Below, piece by piece: positions 1 to 11,239 of a DNA stretch of 64,000 nt (its first letter is position 1; the number at the start of each line of letters is the position of its first letter). The notes beneath the pieces were generated by a model. That model saw only the letters and a list, made by a program, of their open reading frames with translations, was not told the DNA's origin and did not search any database. Both the position numbers and the translations under genes were made by a program. Source of the DNA: Batkoa obscura. Its lineage: Eukaryota; Entomophthoromycota; Entomophthoromycetes; Entomophthorales; Batkoaceae. The DNA is taken from the NCBI GenBank assembly GCA_030770535.1, contig JASVEC010000032.1:124001-188000 (forward strand), in the 5' to 3' direction.

Positions 1-628
1 AAAATTGGAAATAAGCCTTAACGCATTGTTGAATAAAGTATTGTTTTTCCAAACTTTCTTCGGTATAAATAATATCAGGCAACGTTAAAGTTTTAATTGG
101 ATTAATGTTGATCTTGATTTGTTTTCTTTTTAATTCTAATAAATTAAATGTGAAATACATCATCAATAAATTCCCTGCTGGATTTTGCCCTGTATATTCT
201 AAAGTGCCATCTGCATAAATGAATAGGTTCTTCTTCCCTTCATCTAATCTTGAACTGCCTAATATCATTTTAAATAATGCCATACTCTTCCAGTTACCCA
301 TCCTTAAATTATTATTATTACAATTTAAATTAGTATTTGTATTATCAACGTTGGTGTTAATAAAGTTCTTGTTCTTTTTCGTTTGTTTAATTATCTCGCT
401 CTTCTCATCGCCTTTATCTTTAGTATTAATATGAAATTTCATTTGAAATACTTTTATCTTGCTGTTTTCTCCTTCATTTACATACTTTAATTTTGTCCTT
501 ACTTTATTAACTTCTACTTTTTTACTTACGGGCTCATTCTTATTACTTGTATACAATATATACTTTGCTCCCATCTCATTGATGATTTGTGGCTTCTCAT
601 TATGCGATACAAATTTGACTTTTTTCAT
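1..628 (-). CDS. Unknown protein, 3' end cut by window edge
   Basis: An open frame of 209 codons runs leftward from an ATG at 628 to the window edge with no stop; an in-frame TAA lies just upstream of the ATG (643-641), which supports this start. The product begins MKKVKFVSHNEKPQ. It is basic in its first 60 residues, has an Asn-rich stretch near residues 88-108, and then a more ordered part containing GNWKSMALFKMILGSSRLD and YADGTLEYTGQNPAGN. I do not recognise a family. The mix of a low-complexity linker and a conserved-looking segment suggests a real gene rather than chance. An intron could lie within it, but none is required. Nothing around it hints at function. Confidence 0.6.
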   Translation of the reverse strand, partial: MKKVKFVSHNEKPQIINEMGAKYILYTSNKNEPVSKKVEVNKVRTKLKYVNEGENSKIKVFQMKFHINTKDKGDEKSEIIKQTKKNKNFINTNVDNTNTNLNCNNNNLRMGNWKSMALFKMILGSSRLDEGKKNLFIYADGTLEYTGQNPAGNLLMMYFTFNLLELKRKQIKININPIKTLTLPDIIYTEESLEKQYFIQQCVKAYFQF

Positions 629-1132
629 TTTAAAAATTGGTTACCAGTTTTCCTCTACTTTCTATTTATACTTTTTAAAACTTGTTAAAGCACATGATTC
701 TAGTCGATCATTTTCATTTTATTAAGTAGTTTAACTTTTAAACTAAGTTGTATTTTGTTCATAATTTTTTTAAAATTAAAGGAATTTATGTTTATCTCTT
801 ATCCAGCTAATTTTAGTAGTAAAAATGGAATTTGAAGCTAATTTTAATCGCCCTTAAACTTTTGTTAGAATTCGATATTCCTTGGTTATCTCTTAAAACT
901 ATTCTTGAAGTCTGTTTTATACATCTCCGTTAAATATTTTAGTTTTTAGGCTTGGCTAAAATTTTAGCCTTTCTAGATTTTGACACGAATTAATTTTTTA
1001 ACTAGTCATTATTTTAACTTTAAACTAACAATTTCTATCATATCAGCAATCTTTATTTATTAAAATCGATAAAAACATAGTTGATAACAGCAATGAGCTT
1101 ACAGCACTGAGTTTGGTTTTTTGTTTAAAAAA
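629..1132. other. Intergenic, no feature seen
   Basis: AT-rich spacer between the 5' end of the left-edge gene and the 3' end of the first glutathione transferase gene. No open frame with coding character, repeat copy or RNA gene was seen. Short T-tracts and in-frame stops occur in all frames. Confidence 0.6.
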
Positions 1133-1926
1133 CTAAGGCTTAAAAGAGGCAGCATAACCACCATAAAGATTTTGAATTGAGCTAAACCAATTATTTAAGC
1201 TAGGGTCTTTATGATTAGTAACAATAGCATTGAAAGTTTCAATGGAAGCCATTTGAACAAATTTGAGATGGCCAAACAAAATATAATCTGAATAAGTCAC
1301 TTTATCACCTTCCAAAAATTTACTATCAGCCAATGTTATTCTGTACGATAAAAGCATTTTTTCAACATCGACTTTATGGTCCTCTTTTTTACCAGCGAGA
1401 TTTTCTAAACTGGTTCGATACAATGCTTGACGCGAATCTCGAAAATATTTACGATCTTTTTCGTCTTCGATTGAATTGTAGATATCTAACACCACAGATC
1501 TAAATAATGGTAGAAAGTTACACGAAGAGTTCTCTAAAAAAGTAGCAAAATGACGGCCGTTGGGGAAGAGTGGATTTTCAGGATAGTTAGCTTCAAGGTA
1601 AATAGCAATTTTCGGGGAGTCATATATATAACTTCCATCATCAAACTTAATAAATGGGATCTTATTCCATTCACCATTACTTTTACAATAAATTAAATTG
1701 ATAAACTGATACTAGTAATAGATACCTTAATTTTGTAATTTCTTCTTTAACAGAGGCTACTTTAAAGCTATGATGCTCGAAGTCTATACTCTAATAAATT
1801 TAGCTTATACTTGTTTTGAAAATTAAATTTATTTACTTTGTGCTTCAAAGCCATCACACTTCGCCATGCAAATGGACTAAAGTGTTTACCATTTGGTTTG
1901 TTTACTAAATCATAGAATTGGATCAT
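1133..1926 (-). CDS. Glutathione S-transferase, paralog 1
   Basis: Cytosolic GST-fold enzyme expected to conjugate glutathione to electrophiles or act as a fungal beta-etherase-like GST. Exons 1837-1926, 1726-1790 and 1133-1679, joined across 46-nt introns with GT/AG ends, give 233 residues with a TAG stop. The N-terminal thioredoxin-like domain has FSPFAWRSVMALKH and the glutathione-binding signature DSPKIAIYLEANYP (about 75-90), followed by an all-helical C-terminal domain. The N-terminal region resembles fungal GST-A/LigE-like enzymes, in which the catalytic residue is often Ser; the Ser in HFSPFAW is a candidate. Exon lengths (90, 65, 547 nt) and intron phases match exactly those of the copy at 5294-6092, so the two arose by duplication and have since diverged clearly in sequence. 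They point away from each other. Confidence 0.85.
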
Positions 1927-2378
1927 TTTTATTTGCTTTGTAACTCACAGTCGATTATTTTGGTGTTATTTATATACTATCAAAACCATGATATCCCCAC
2001 TTCTTAAGTCAGAGGGGATAAATCAAAATATTTTATATAATCAAATATAAGAATATCCGTTTCGGATTACTAATATTATAGCCTACCTCGGTTAATCTAT
2101 CTTGTTCTTTGATTTTTAGAACTGAACAATTATATCTAAACATCCTTTATTTAGTAGTATTTTAGGGTATTGTTGCTTCCTTTTTCAACAAGTTGTTAAC
2201 CACAAAGGAATCAACTCAACTATGCTTCTAATTATTTGTAAGTCGGAAATCCTTTAGTTTATCCCTTAGTTTAGGTTGGGATTATTTTTATTTTTCGAAA
2301 TTTTGAGCCTTACTATTTTTATAAAAATTCAAGGATGAGTTTCTTTTTGACTGTTAAATTATTCATTCAATTTTTTCA

Positions 2379-2475
2379 TTAACCCTTTCGATTCCATGGA
2401 TTTCTCTAAATTTTAGATATAACAAGATGATTTTCCCATAGTAAAATACCTCGTCAATGTAACCGAAAGGGCTAA
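2379..2475. mobile_element. Element C: 97-bp inverted-repeat element
   Basis: The ends TTAACCCTTTCGATTCCAT and (reverse complement of the right end) TTAGCCCTTTCGGTTACAT match at 16 of 19 positions. The 97-bp length and GC-richer termini are those of a miniature inverted-repeat element. Only one copy is seen in the window, so it could also be a chance hairpin. A TTAA-like left end may be part of a target site. Confidence 0.4.
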
Positions 2476-2707
2476 ATAAGTAATACCCCCAACCTGTCAA
2501 AATCTCTTCCTCTAACTAAAAAGTATTAACTTTCCTAACACTAAATTTTTTATTTCAACAGTTAGTAGTACAATTTCCCAAATTCTAACTTTGGTTTTTT
2601 GTAGTAAAAGCTTAGGCTCTGTACAATTGCCTAAAGTCATCTTTTTTTACGCATATATATGGCATATTCGACAAAATTGACAATTGTCATGGTGCAAATA
2701 TAAGGTA

Positions 2708-2809
2708 TATGTGGTTGTTTTTTGGCTTCACCACTTTTTTTATCTTTTAAGTGCTATTTAAGCGGAAAAATTGTTGATAAAATTCTTAAACACAGAAATA
2801 CGTGGGGTT
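2708..2809 (+). mobile_element. Family A MITE, copy 1
   Basis: Matches the family A pattern TATG..GTTTTTTGGCTTCA at the left, core TTTTAAGTGCTATTTAAGCGG, and AAATACGTGGGG at the right. The right end is diverged. Confidence 0.75.
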
Positions 2810-3239
2810 GTCCGAATTTAGAAATTAATCCATATTTTAAATTTTAAATTTGTGTTTTTAACATGACGATTAAATCTAAAAAGCCTAAAATTAAATCCCT
2901 TTATTTGACTTAAAAAACTTATTTTAATCGTTTCCTTTTCTTAAATAGTTAATTTTCTTAACTATATGTTTTATGTTATTTCTGTCAAATATCTAATAAA
3001 CATATAATATATACCTATATAGTTGTATAAATAGAGTTATTTGACTTTATTTTTTGTTGAAATAAAAACGAAATGAAAACTTTCATAACTAAACTTCGAA
3101 ATGGAATTTTTGAAAATTTTAATACAATAGGGAGGGGTACACAACATAAATATTGTAATTCATTTACATCAATTTTAAGAGCTACTTATAATAACCCAGG
3201 GTTTATGGAATTTTATAATAAAACAAAACAAAGAAAAGA

Positions 3240-3340
3240 TATGGGGAGGTTTTTTTTTGGTTTCATTGCTTTTCCACTTTTTAAGCCTTATTTGAGCGGA
3301 AAGATTGTTAGTAAAGTTCTTGAACAAAAAAATACATTCC
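3240..3340 (+). mobile_element. Family A MITE, copy 2
   Basis: Left end TATGGGGAGGTTTTTTTTGG and core TTTTTAAGCCTTATTTGAGCGG are intact; the right end ATACATTCC abuts a family B element directly at 3341. Confidence 0.8.
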
Positions 3341-3341
3341 T

Positions 3342-3802
3342 GTGAAATATCGCTTTGTCAGTCCCATGGTTAATTATAACATAACAATCACCTAAGCTGT
3401 TGTGTTCTCGAGCTCAGAGGAAATCAATCCCATATTCTTATTTTGATTTGTTATGAGAATTTCTAGCTCCATCCAAAAGAATATTATCTTCTCATTTTGA
3501 TATTTATACTTTCCAGAGTATAAAAGAGTTTACAGAGTATAGTTGTTCGAGGCTTTTTAACTGAATTATCCCCTGATATCTCGTACATTTAATAAAGCCA
3601 CTAAGTTTTCTTAATAGTATTTTACATAGATTTTACATTAGTATTGTCTATTCTATCTGTCTTATATAGCTTGAACCTATTACGTGCTATTCCTCATAAC
3701 CCAAGTCTATCTTAGTCACATAAACTAAGACCTTTCGACTTATAGTGTAGTTAACCCAGAAATAGCTGTTCTTGACTCCAAACCCTGAGTACCAGATTTC
3801 AC
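3342..3802 (+). mobile_element. Family B MITE, copy 1
   Basis: About 460 bp bounded by GTGAAATATCGCTTTGTCAG at the left and CTGAGTACCAGATTTCAC at the right, giving short terminal inverted repeats (GTGAAAT/ATTTCAC). It aligns along its length with copies at 24.8, 31.4 and 33.2 kb. It has no coding capacity. It sits exactly between two family A copies. Confidence 0.8.
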
Positions 3803-3803
3803 A

Positions 3804-3884
3804 ATTATTTTTTCCATTTTTTAAGCGTTATTTGAGTGGAAAAATTGTTAGTAAAATTCTTGAATACAAAAATATATCCCCATA
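3804..3884 (+). mobile_element. Family A MITE, copy 3, left end missing
   Basis: Starts at the ATTATTTTTTCC segment about 25 bp into the consensus and runs to the intact right end AAAATATATCCCCATA. The missing left end abuts the family B element. Confidence 0.8.
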
Positions 3885-4318
3885 TGCAGGAGATTGTTTA
3901 ATTGATTTAATCTCTGTAGAGCTTTTATTTGAAAAGTTTACAAAAATTAATAGCTAAGTTAGTAAATAGTCAAAGAACAAGTAGTTGCAATAATATATAA
4001 AAACTATTATTATGTTACTTGTACTATATAGGGATGACTGATTATAGTTTTTGGGCTAACCAATCCCTCCCATACAGCTATTTATTAACTTAATAATATA
4101 TTAATAATGTAGTTGTAACATTGAAATAGTTTATTTATTTGATAACAAATCTGTAATATTGGTTATAAAGCAGTTGATAATAAATATTTCTCAATAAAGT
4201 TTTATAAGAATATGTATTTAAGATCTAGTAGAAATTTAACTAACTTACAGTATAAACTATAATATAATGGTTTAGAACTGTGTCCGGGTACTCTTGTTTT
4301 AATAAAAAATTGGATAAA

Positions 4319-4424
4319 ATGGGGATGTATTTCTGTGCTTAAGAATTTTGCTAATAATTTTTCCGCTCAAATGGCGCTTAAAAGATGGAAAAAATGATGA
4401 AGCCAAAAAAAAATACCCCCAAAT
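4319..4424 (-). mobile_element. Family A MITE, copy 4
   Basis: Reversed copy: GGGGATGTATTTCTGTGCTTA to AAATACCCCC. It is flanked on both sides by AAAT, an apparent 4-bp target duplication. Confidence 0.85.
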
Positions 4425-5293
4425 AGTAAAACTAATTCAGACATCCCCGCATCCTCATATGCACTTGACGAGTTAAAGAAAAGTTGTTGTTTAATTTGAA
4501 TATAAAATACTCGTACAGATAGTATTAATTAGTAATTTATGTCAAACTTTATTTTTATTTGATACTATTTAGCTTACAATTAAAATTTTTACTAAATATG
4601 TGCTTACATAAAAGAAAAACTAAAGGTGTGAAGTTAGATGAAAGCTTGAACCATATGGGAATTCTGCAACTTCAAGGCCAAAAATAAAAAACGTAATTTG
4701 GCTTTTTCGAGATATTTTTGAACTAATTTCATTTCGAATTAATAATATGTTTTTTCTATTAAACAGTTCTGCGCCATTGTTATTTTGTTCTCAATATTAA
4801 ATATAGCGCTATCTTTCGGGCTAAGGATATAAAATAAATTGCTAATATAATGCTTATCACATGTGAAATAGGAAATTAATTTATTTGTCTTTAAGCAACA
4901 AGCTAATTTTATATTATTATCTTAACTATACTATTTTATTCTAGTAATTTCATATCTCACTCTAATATATTTAATTTACCAACTTCTAGGCTATATTGGC
5001 ATGGCTAATAAAATGTAAGCAGCCTTTCAATAACCAGTTTTTTGAGTATAAATCAGATAAATTTCAAATAAGTCGCTTTATTTTAACATGTAATTTTACA
5101 TCATGGAAGTTTTGACTAAATATAGCTTTTCTAAATGGTGGCATGAGTTTATAGCCAATTAAGTTACATTTAATAGGTTACATGAAATTTGAATAAAACT
5201 AGATTAATAATCAATTATGATTTGAGTTTGATGATGTAGGATATAAATTAAGAGAAAATAAAATTCAACTTTATTTTTTAACTCAAAATAAAG

Positions 5294-6092
5294 ATGGTAG
5301 AATTTTATGATTTAGTAAATAAAAAAGGCGGTAAGCATTTCAGTCCATTTGCATGGAGAAGTTTATTGGCACTGAAACATAAAGTAAGGGAGTTTATGCT
5401 ATAATTGAAGATAATTTTTTATTTATTTATTAGGGTATTGAATTTAATCACCACGGCCTTACCTTTGCAGAGATTAACGAACAAATCCCAAAGCTAAGGT
5501 AATTTTATCAAATTTAATTTTAATTTATTTAATTAAAAATAAAAGCAATGGCGAATGGACCAAAATCCCATTAGTTAAATTTGACGACGAAACTATTGCT
5601 TATGACTCTCCCAAAATAGCCGACTATCTTGAGGCCAACTACCCAGAAAAGCCATTATTTCCAAATGGACGTCATTTTGCCACCTTTTTAGAAAGCTATC
5701 TAGCCACCTTTCTACCATTATTTAAGTCCGTAATATTGGATGCATTTAACTCTTTAGAAGCAGAGGAGGATATCAAGTATTTCCGTAATAGTAGGGAGGC
5801 CTTGTTTAAAGTAAGCTTAGAGGAATTTGCTGGTAAAAAAGAAGACCATAAAGAGGCAGTAGACAAGTTGTTGCTACCTTTTCGCACAACTTTAGCTAAA
5901 ACCAAGTTTTTGGAAGGAGATAAGGCAGCCTATTCGGATTATATTCTATTTGGTCATCTTAAATTTGTTCAAATGGTTTCTATTGAGACATTTGACACTT
6001 TTGTTACAAATCATAAGGATCCAGTTTTAAATAGCTGGTTCAACTCAATTCAAAACCTTTACGATGGATTTGGTGCTTCATTTAAACCTTAA
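5294..6092 (+). CDS. Glutathione S-transferase, paralog 2
   Basis: Second copy of the GST gene. Exons 5294-5383, 5434-5498 and 5546-6092 give 233 residues with a TAA stop; introns are 50 and 47 nt. Residues 1-90 form the thioredoxin-like glutathione-binding domain (KHFSPFAWRSLLALKH, then DSPKIADYLEANYPEKPLFP), and the remainder is the helical domain with FLEGDKAAYSDYILFGHLKF, a conserved GST C-terminal pattern in which the Asp caps a helix. Compared with the copy at 1133-1926, the splice sites fall at identical codons. The reading frame is intact, so both genes look functional. Likely role is detoxification or small-molecule metabolism; substrate cannot be told. Confidence 0.88.
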
Positions 6093-6426
6093 ATTTAGCC
6101 AAATAAAATAATATCGAAGGTACTAACTATTTTAAGTGAAAATAATTAAATTTCAATCATATTTAAAATACTTTAATTATTAATAGTTTTATGAAGCAAT
6201 AGCTTTTTACAAAATCATAATTTAAAAATAAAACCAGACTAATTTCTAAGAGTAGTCATGTTTTCATTTAAAAGGGCAATTAGCCCCTAAGTACATATTG
6301 TAACAGTAAAACAGGAAAGGTTTGCTGAAAGAGAATATGAAGTAAAAGCAAAAAGAACAAGAAGAGGGATTTAATTGAAAATTTGAAGAAATTAATAAAA
6401 CTAAAATATTAAGCATAGTAAATTAG

Positions 6427-7700
6427 TTCCTCATATGTTATCGTTTTGCTCAATGCAACATTAGAGTACTTTCTAACTTACATTTAATACCAATATCCAT
6501 AGATCCAAGAAGAGTAATGAGTAATAATCGAGAAGAAAGAGGATATTGAATCTGACCTTGAGCACCTTTCTCAATATTTAATCTAACAGTTTTAATAGTT
6601 TTAATGTTTGGAGATAATAAAATAAATTGCCTAAACTAATCAAATATACCCTTAAAAGCACCAACATCAGGTTCTTTAATGTTGATACATTTATGTGAGT
6701 TATATTCCAGACTCAAAACCAACCTTTTCTATCCATTTGATATAAATCTCTTGAATGTTTGGTAGTAGAAGCAATATGAGTGAATTAGCTGCTAAAAATT
6801 TAATAGCAATTTTTCTTAATGTTGATGTTTTCATAAAATTGTAAATAAATATGGGGATGTCTTTTTTTGTTTAAGAATTTTACTAACAGTTTTCCCACTC
6901 AAATAGTGCTTAAAAAAGGGAAAAATAATGAAACCAAAAAAAACAGCCCCATATACTATCAAAATCAAAGTGGTCTAAAGTAAACATGCTGATATTTTCG
7001 AGTAAGCTTCTATTGTAATAATCTTTGTTCGAAATAATATTCAAATGGTCCAATAACTTCATACTATCTTACCTAAATCCTCAAGTAGCTTGGTATCAAA
7101 TTTAGCATCAAGATGATCTTCAATTATTAATTCAAAGTTTCACCAAAATTCAGATTAGGATCATAATTTAATGAAGGCAAAGACATTCTCATATAACAAA
7201 TGTAATACTTTTAAATTCTTAAATTTTAAATTGATAATATATAATCCAACAAGATCCTTATCGAGCCCAAGGTTTAATTTCAACGATTCTAAATTTTTCG
7301 AATTACAAAATTTCGTAATATCTTTGATATATACATGTTGACTATTGATCTCAGCTACTATTGGATAATGTTAGGTGGTATTATATCCGAATGTTTAAAT
7401 TTAAAAGAGTTGATTTTGATTTTGTTATAATTCATACAGATCTCAGTAATAAAAGATATTGCTTTTACACTCGGACAATAATTTATTAACTTAGACACAC
7501 TACTAACTAAAAAAAGTTCGCAATCGAATATCTAAGTGACGTTTTGAATAAATGTTGATTTGTTATGCTTATCATAATTATTTAAATACATTGAATGGCG
7601 GAAGTTGTATAAAATATTCGTTTAAATAATATGATTTAAACAATTCCTTCGGGTTCAATGACTCGAGTATTTTCTACAATAGTTCAGCTGGTATGGAAAC
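6427..7700 (-). pseudogene. Decayed F-box/LRR-like gene, copy 1
   Basis: Reading leftward from about 7700, an F-box-like start is visible (IPAELL, stop, KILESLNPKELFKSYYLN) and is followed by repeated leucine-rich-type segments to about 6427. Stops and frameshifts interrupt it throughout. It shares its 3' end with the copies at 11.2 and 13.3 kb (for example ACATTAGAGTACTTTCTAA here and ACATTATAGTATTCTCTAA there). A family A MITE (6850-6953) has inserted into it. Intact relatives would be substrate receptors of SCF ubiquitin ligases. The F-box assignment is inferred from motif shape only. Confidence 0.5.
6850..6953 (-). mobile_element. Family A MITE, copy 5
   Basis: TATGGGGATGTCTTTTTTTG to AAACAGCCCCATA, flanked by ATAT on both sides. 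It lies inside the decayed F-box copy 1. Confidence 0.85.
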
Positions 7701-8262
7701 AAATGACGATTATGTCATAAAGTTTACAAATAGGTAAAATCCTTAGACCTTTTTGTCTTAAATACCATTTTCCTTAGAATGAACCAAGCTCATACTTTTA
7801 TTTAATAAAACTTTGAATTTTATTCTACTAAGACCAAATTGATATAGTAAAGAGGAATTATTTGTGGATTTAGGTTATAAAATTGATCATCGTGTCTTTG
7901 AGCCTTTTTGGTTTTGGTTTGTGTAATCATATGGTTTTTACGTTACCCCATCAGTTGTTTAAGGACAACTGAATTTTTGATAACATAGTCAGTTGTTTTG
8001 CTAATAATAAATTTTTTGATACTAATAAAAAGTGTAATCATTTTCAAATATTCAAATGTTTAAATATCTTATCACAATGATCTAACATGTTGGGTTAGCA
8101 TTAATAGTCAAGTTTACTATAAGAATTAAAAAACGAAATTTACATAAATGAATTTAAAACTTCTAGGACCATCATCTTAAATTTTGATATCACTTATTAC
8201 ATATTTAATTTTAATTTGATTGAAATAATATAAGATTTTGTTATAATGTGATTTTTTGACTA

Positions 8263-8367
8263 TATGAGGATGTATTTTTGTATTTAAGGATTTTACTAAC
8301 AATTTTTCTACTAAAATAGCGCTTGAAAGGTGGAAAAAATAATGAAGTCAAAAAAAACACCCCCATA
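8263..8367 (-). mobile_element. Family A MITE, copy 6
   Basis: TATGAGGATGTATTTTTGTA to AACACCCCCATA with core AAAATAGCGCTTGAAAGGTGG. ATAT flanks both ends. Confidence 0.85.
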
Positions 8368-8423
8368 TGTTAGTATAACTTATTAGATTGATTACAGTAA
8401 AGTGTTAATACTTTGATAAACAA

Positions 8424-8526
8424 TAGGAGGGTATTTCTTTATTTCATCACTTTTTCCATTTTTTAAGCATTATTTGAGTAAAACGATTGCCAGTAAAATT
8501 CTTAAACAAAAAAATACACCCCCATA
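8424..8526 (+). mobile_element. Family A MITE, copy 7
   Basis: AATAGGAGGGTATTTCTTTA to AAATACACCCCCATA, core TTTTTTAAGCATTATTTGAG. It lies only about 55 bp from copy 6, in the opposite orientation. Confidence 0.8.
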
Positions 8527-8793
8527 AGTAGTCCCAATTATATTTAATATTATATTACTAAACAATTTTGAATGGTACTGTTATGTTTGCTTTATAATAT
8601 TCAAAGCAATTTTTAATTTTAAATGGGTAATATGACCTGCCTTTATAGGAATTTATTAAGTAATTTGCCTTTTTGGATTTAAGGTTAAATGTAAATTAAT
8701 AGCATATAAAAATATTAAGGTTTAGTACACTTTTACAATTGAATTAATTTAAAACACAGTTAAAAATTTCAAAAATTGCACTTTTATTTGTAT

Positions 8794-8895
8794 AATGGGG
8801 GTGTTTTTTTGGCTTCATCACTTTTCTATCTTTTAAGCACTATTTAAGCGGAAAAATTATTAATAAAATCCTCAAACCTAAAAATACATCTCCTA
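8794..8895 (+). mobile_element. Family A MITE, copy 8
   Basis: AATGGGGGTGTTTTTTTGGC to AAATACATCTCC, flanked by TAAT on both sides. Confidence 0.85.
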
Positions 8896-9317
8896 ATTTA
8901 AGATTAAAAAATTGATAAAAATGATAGTAAAGGCAATTCAAATACAACGATACGATACCTTAAAACTGGAAAGTGTATTTTAAAAATATAATTTTTTAAA
9001 GTTTCAGTTCTTTGAATATGTAAATCAAGTAAGTTATTAATAGTATATATTAAAAACTATCTGAAACAAATATCAAACATAAATCAAATTACCATTATTT
9101 AAAGTATATAGTTAAATACTAAAGAACGCTATTTATTTCAACAGAAACTATTCCACTAAATTTTTGACTAGGTCTACAATAGCTTATAAACTCATTTGAT
9201 TGTCGTAGTCTTTTATATGCGCTGGGGCTATATGTCTACTACGTATACTGTATTGATAATATATAATAGAGTCCGAAAAGGTTAATAAACCATAAGGGAA
9301 CTTTTTAGAAACCAACA

Positions 9318-9421
9318 ATTGGGGATGTATTTTTGTATTTAAGGACTTTACTAACAATTTTTCCACCCAAATAGCGCTTAAAGATGGAAAAAGCAATCAA
9401 GTCAAAAAAAACGTCCCCAAT
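9318..9421 (-). mobile_element. Family A MITE, copy 9
   Basis: GGGGATGTATTTTTGTATTT to AAAACGTCCCC, flanked by AATT on both sides, one of the clearest non-ATAT target duplications. Confidence 0.88.
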
Positions 9422-11239
9422 TCTTAAAAGACGAAGCCTTAGTGATATAAGCATCTTTTAGACAGACATTTTATTAGTAGAAATGGTATACAACTATGAA
9501 ATATTTTAACTATCTTACCTAAAACCCTTTGATACATATATTCTATCATTTTAATAGCGCCATTGTTCACTGTAGTTTTTTCCGATTCTATTAATATACA
9601 CAATATTACAGAGAAATAATAAACTCAGAATCAGTAGCAATAACAAAATTTAATAGTCTAAACAAATGGTTCATTTATTCAAAATCGTTAAAAAGTTTGT
9701 TTTTTTTGATCTTGTTTATAGCCATTCTTAGAGATAAGCTTATCAAAACTTAGCCAATTACAGTATATTATCTTTTCAATAACTACAATCAACACTATTG
9801 TATAACTAAAATAATGTTATGAAGATAAACCCAGCTTTTTGGATACGTATTTATATGATTACTTTTATTATCGTTATATACTGATGGATATTTGTTTTAC
9901 AGCTTATAACTCTACTTCAATCCACAGTTTTAACCAAGTTTTTTAATCTCATCCTTTAAGAAATTGAAAACATTAAGCATTTGATAATGAAAAGAGAATA
10001 CCATATATTTTTAATCACTTTGCGTCGAATAGTTTCACTAAACAATGGTCGTAAGCACTAAGGATGATTAAAATGAGATAAATATGGTGTCCCAATAGTT
10101 GTTTTATTAACACATCCATCAAGTATAAAATTAAAGTATATTGTTTTATAATTTTAAATAAGTTAAGCTAAAAGAAGCATTCTCATTAAAGTCTCAATCA
10201 AACCCTTCTTTTATGTTTAATTCAAAATAGGTACTAAGCATGTAAAGGAGTTATGTATAGTAATATGAAATTTGTGAATAATGGACTTTTAAGAGTTATA
10301 CTTTTTATTCAATAAAACATGTTTTGTCATATCAAATCCATCAAGCTCTAGCATTTAAAAGTGTAATTTGAATCCTTTTAATTTATTGAAAGTGAAGTGT
10401 CCCGATTATACTTTAAATATTACTATTAAGGCTTTATGCCGAAATTATTATTAAAAATTCCGTTTCACTCCAATAATTTCCAAATATTATCGGTGCTCTA
10501 GATGAGTTACTCTACACATTTTATAGACATTTAGAGAGAAGAATAGCAGTATTTTTTTACAACTTTTTGTAATCGTTTATATTTATTACTAGCTGTCAAA
10601 ACTTTAATCATTAGCTTTTAAAGAACCCATCTATTGTAATTCATCACATTGTCTGTTTTCATAAAACTCAAATAAACTAGACCTCTTGAAGTATACTGTT
10701 TTTATTTAGATATCAATATAGCATGTTATGAAGATAATTGATTGTAGATATTGCTTTTGTTAATATATTAAGATTCAAATATTCCTTCTCACTAATATGT
10801 ATTTTAAAACATTTAAAGTAGATAACTGTTTATCTGTTATCTTGGCTCTTTACACCATATTTTGAAATAAACACTACATGATTTCCTGAAACTTTATCAT
10901 AACTTTCAAACATAATTCTATATATCCAAGATATTGAAGTAAAGAAATATCAATAAACTTTTTTTAGATTTTTGACATATTGGTCATTAAAAAAAAATAA
11001 AACAATGCGAACTACAAATCATATAAGTAAAAAAGCCTATAAGCTACTTATGGTATAGTTAGCTAAGGTACTGCCTCTGAAAATAAGTGATTATAACACA
11101 AAGTTTGAGAAATTAAAGATATATGAAGGATTATTATATTTTTAACGAAACAAGGGCCAAGTAAGTCTATTATGTGTAAATGGAATGATATCGAGTGGTA
11201 AATAGACAAAGTTAAAGGGTCCCCATTAACAAAAGATAT

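Larger units (their letters stand above)
1927..5293. other. Spacer between the two GST genes, filled with short elements
   Basis: This 3.4-kb stretch between the divergently oriented GST paralogs carries one 97-bp inverted-repeat element, four family A MITE copies and one family B copy, listed separately. A 167-bp open stretch (3073-3239, beginning MKTFITKLRNGIFENFN) runs straight into a family A element and stops inside it; I regard it as chance or a decayed exon. The rest shows no coding signal. Both GST promoters must lie in the last few hundred bases at each end. Confidence 0.6.

Noticed and set aside
3073-3345. 90-codon open frame beginning MKTFITKLRNG
   Set aside because: Its last third is a family A MITE read through, and the first part has no recognisable relatives; more likely chance.
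3772-3957. 61-codon open frame
   Set aside because: Begins in the end of family B and runs through a family A copy; element sequence, not a gene.
9184-9396. 70-codon minus-strand open frame
   Set aside because: Overlaps family A copy 9 and has no coding signature.
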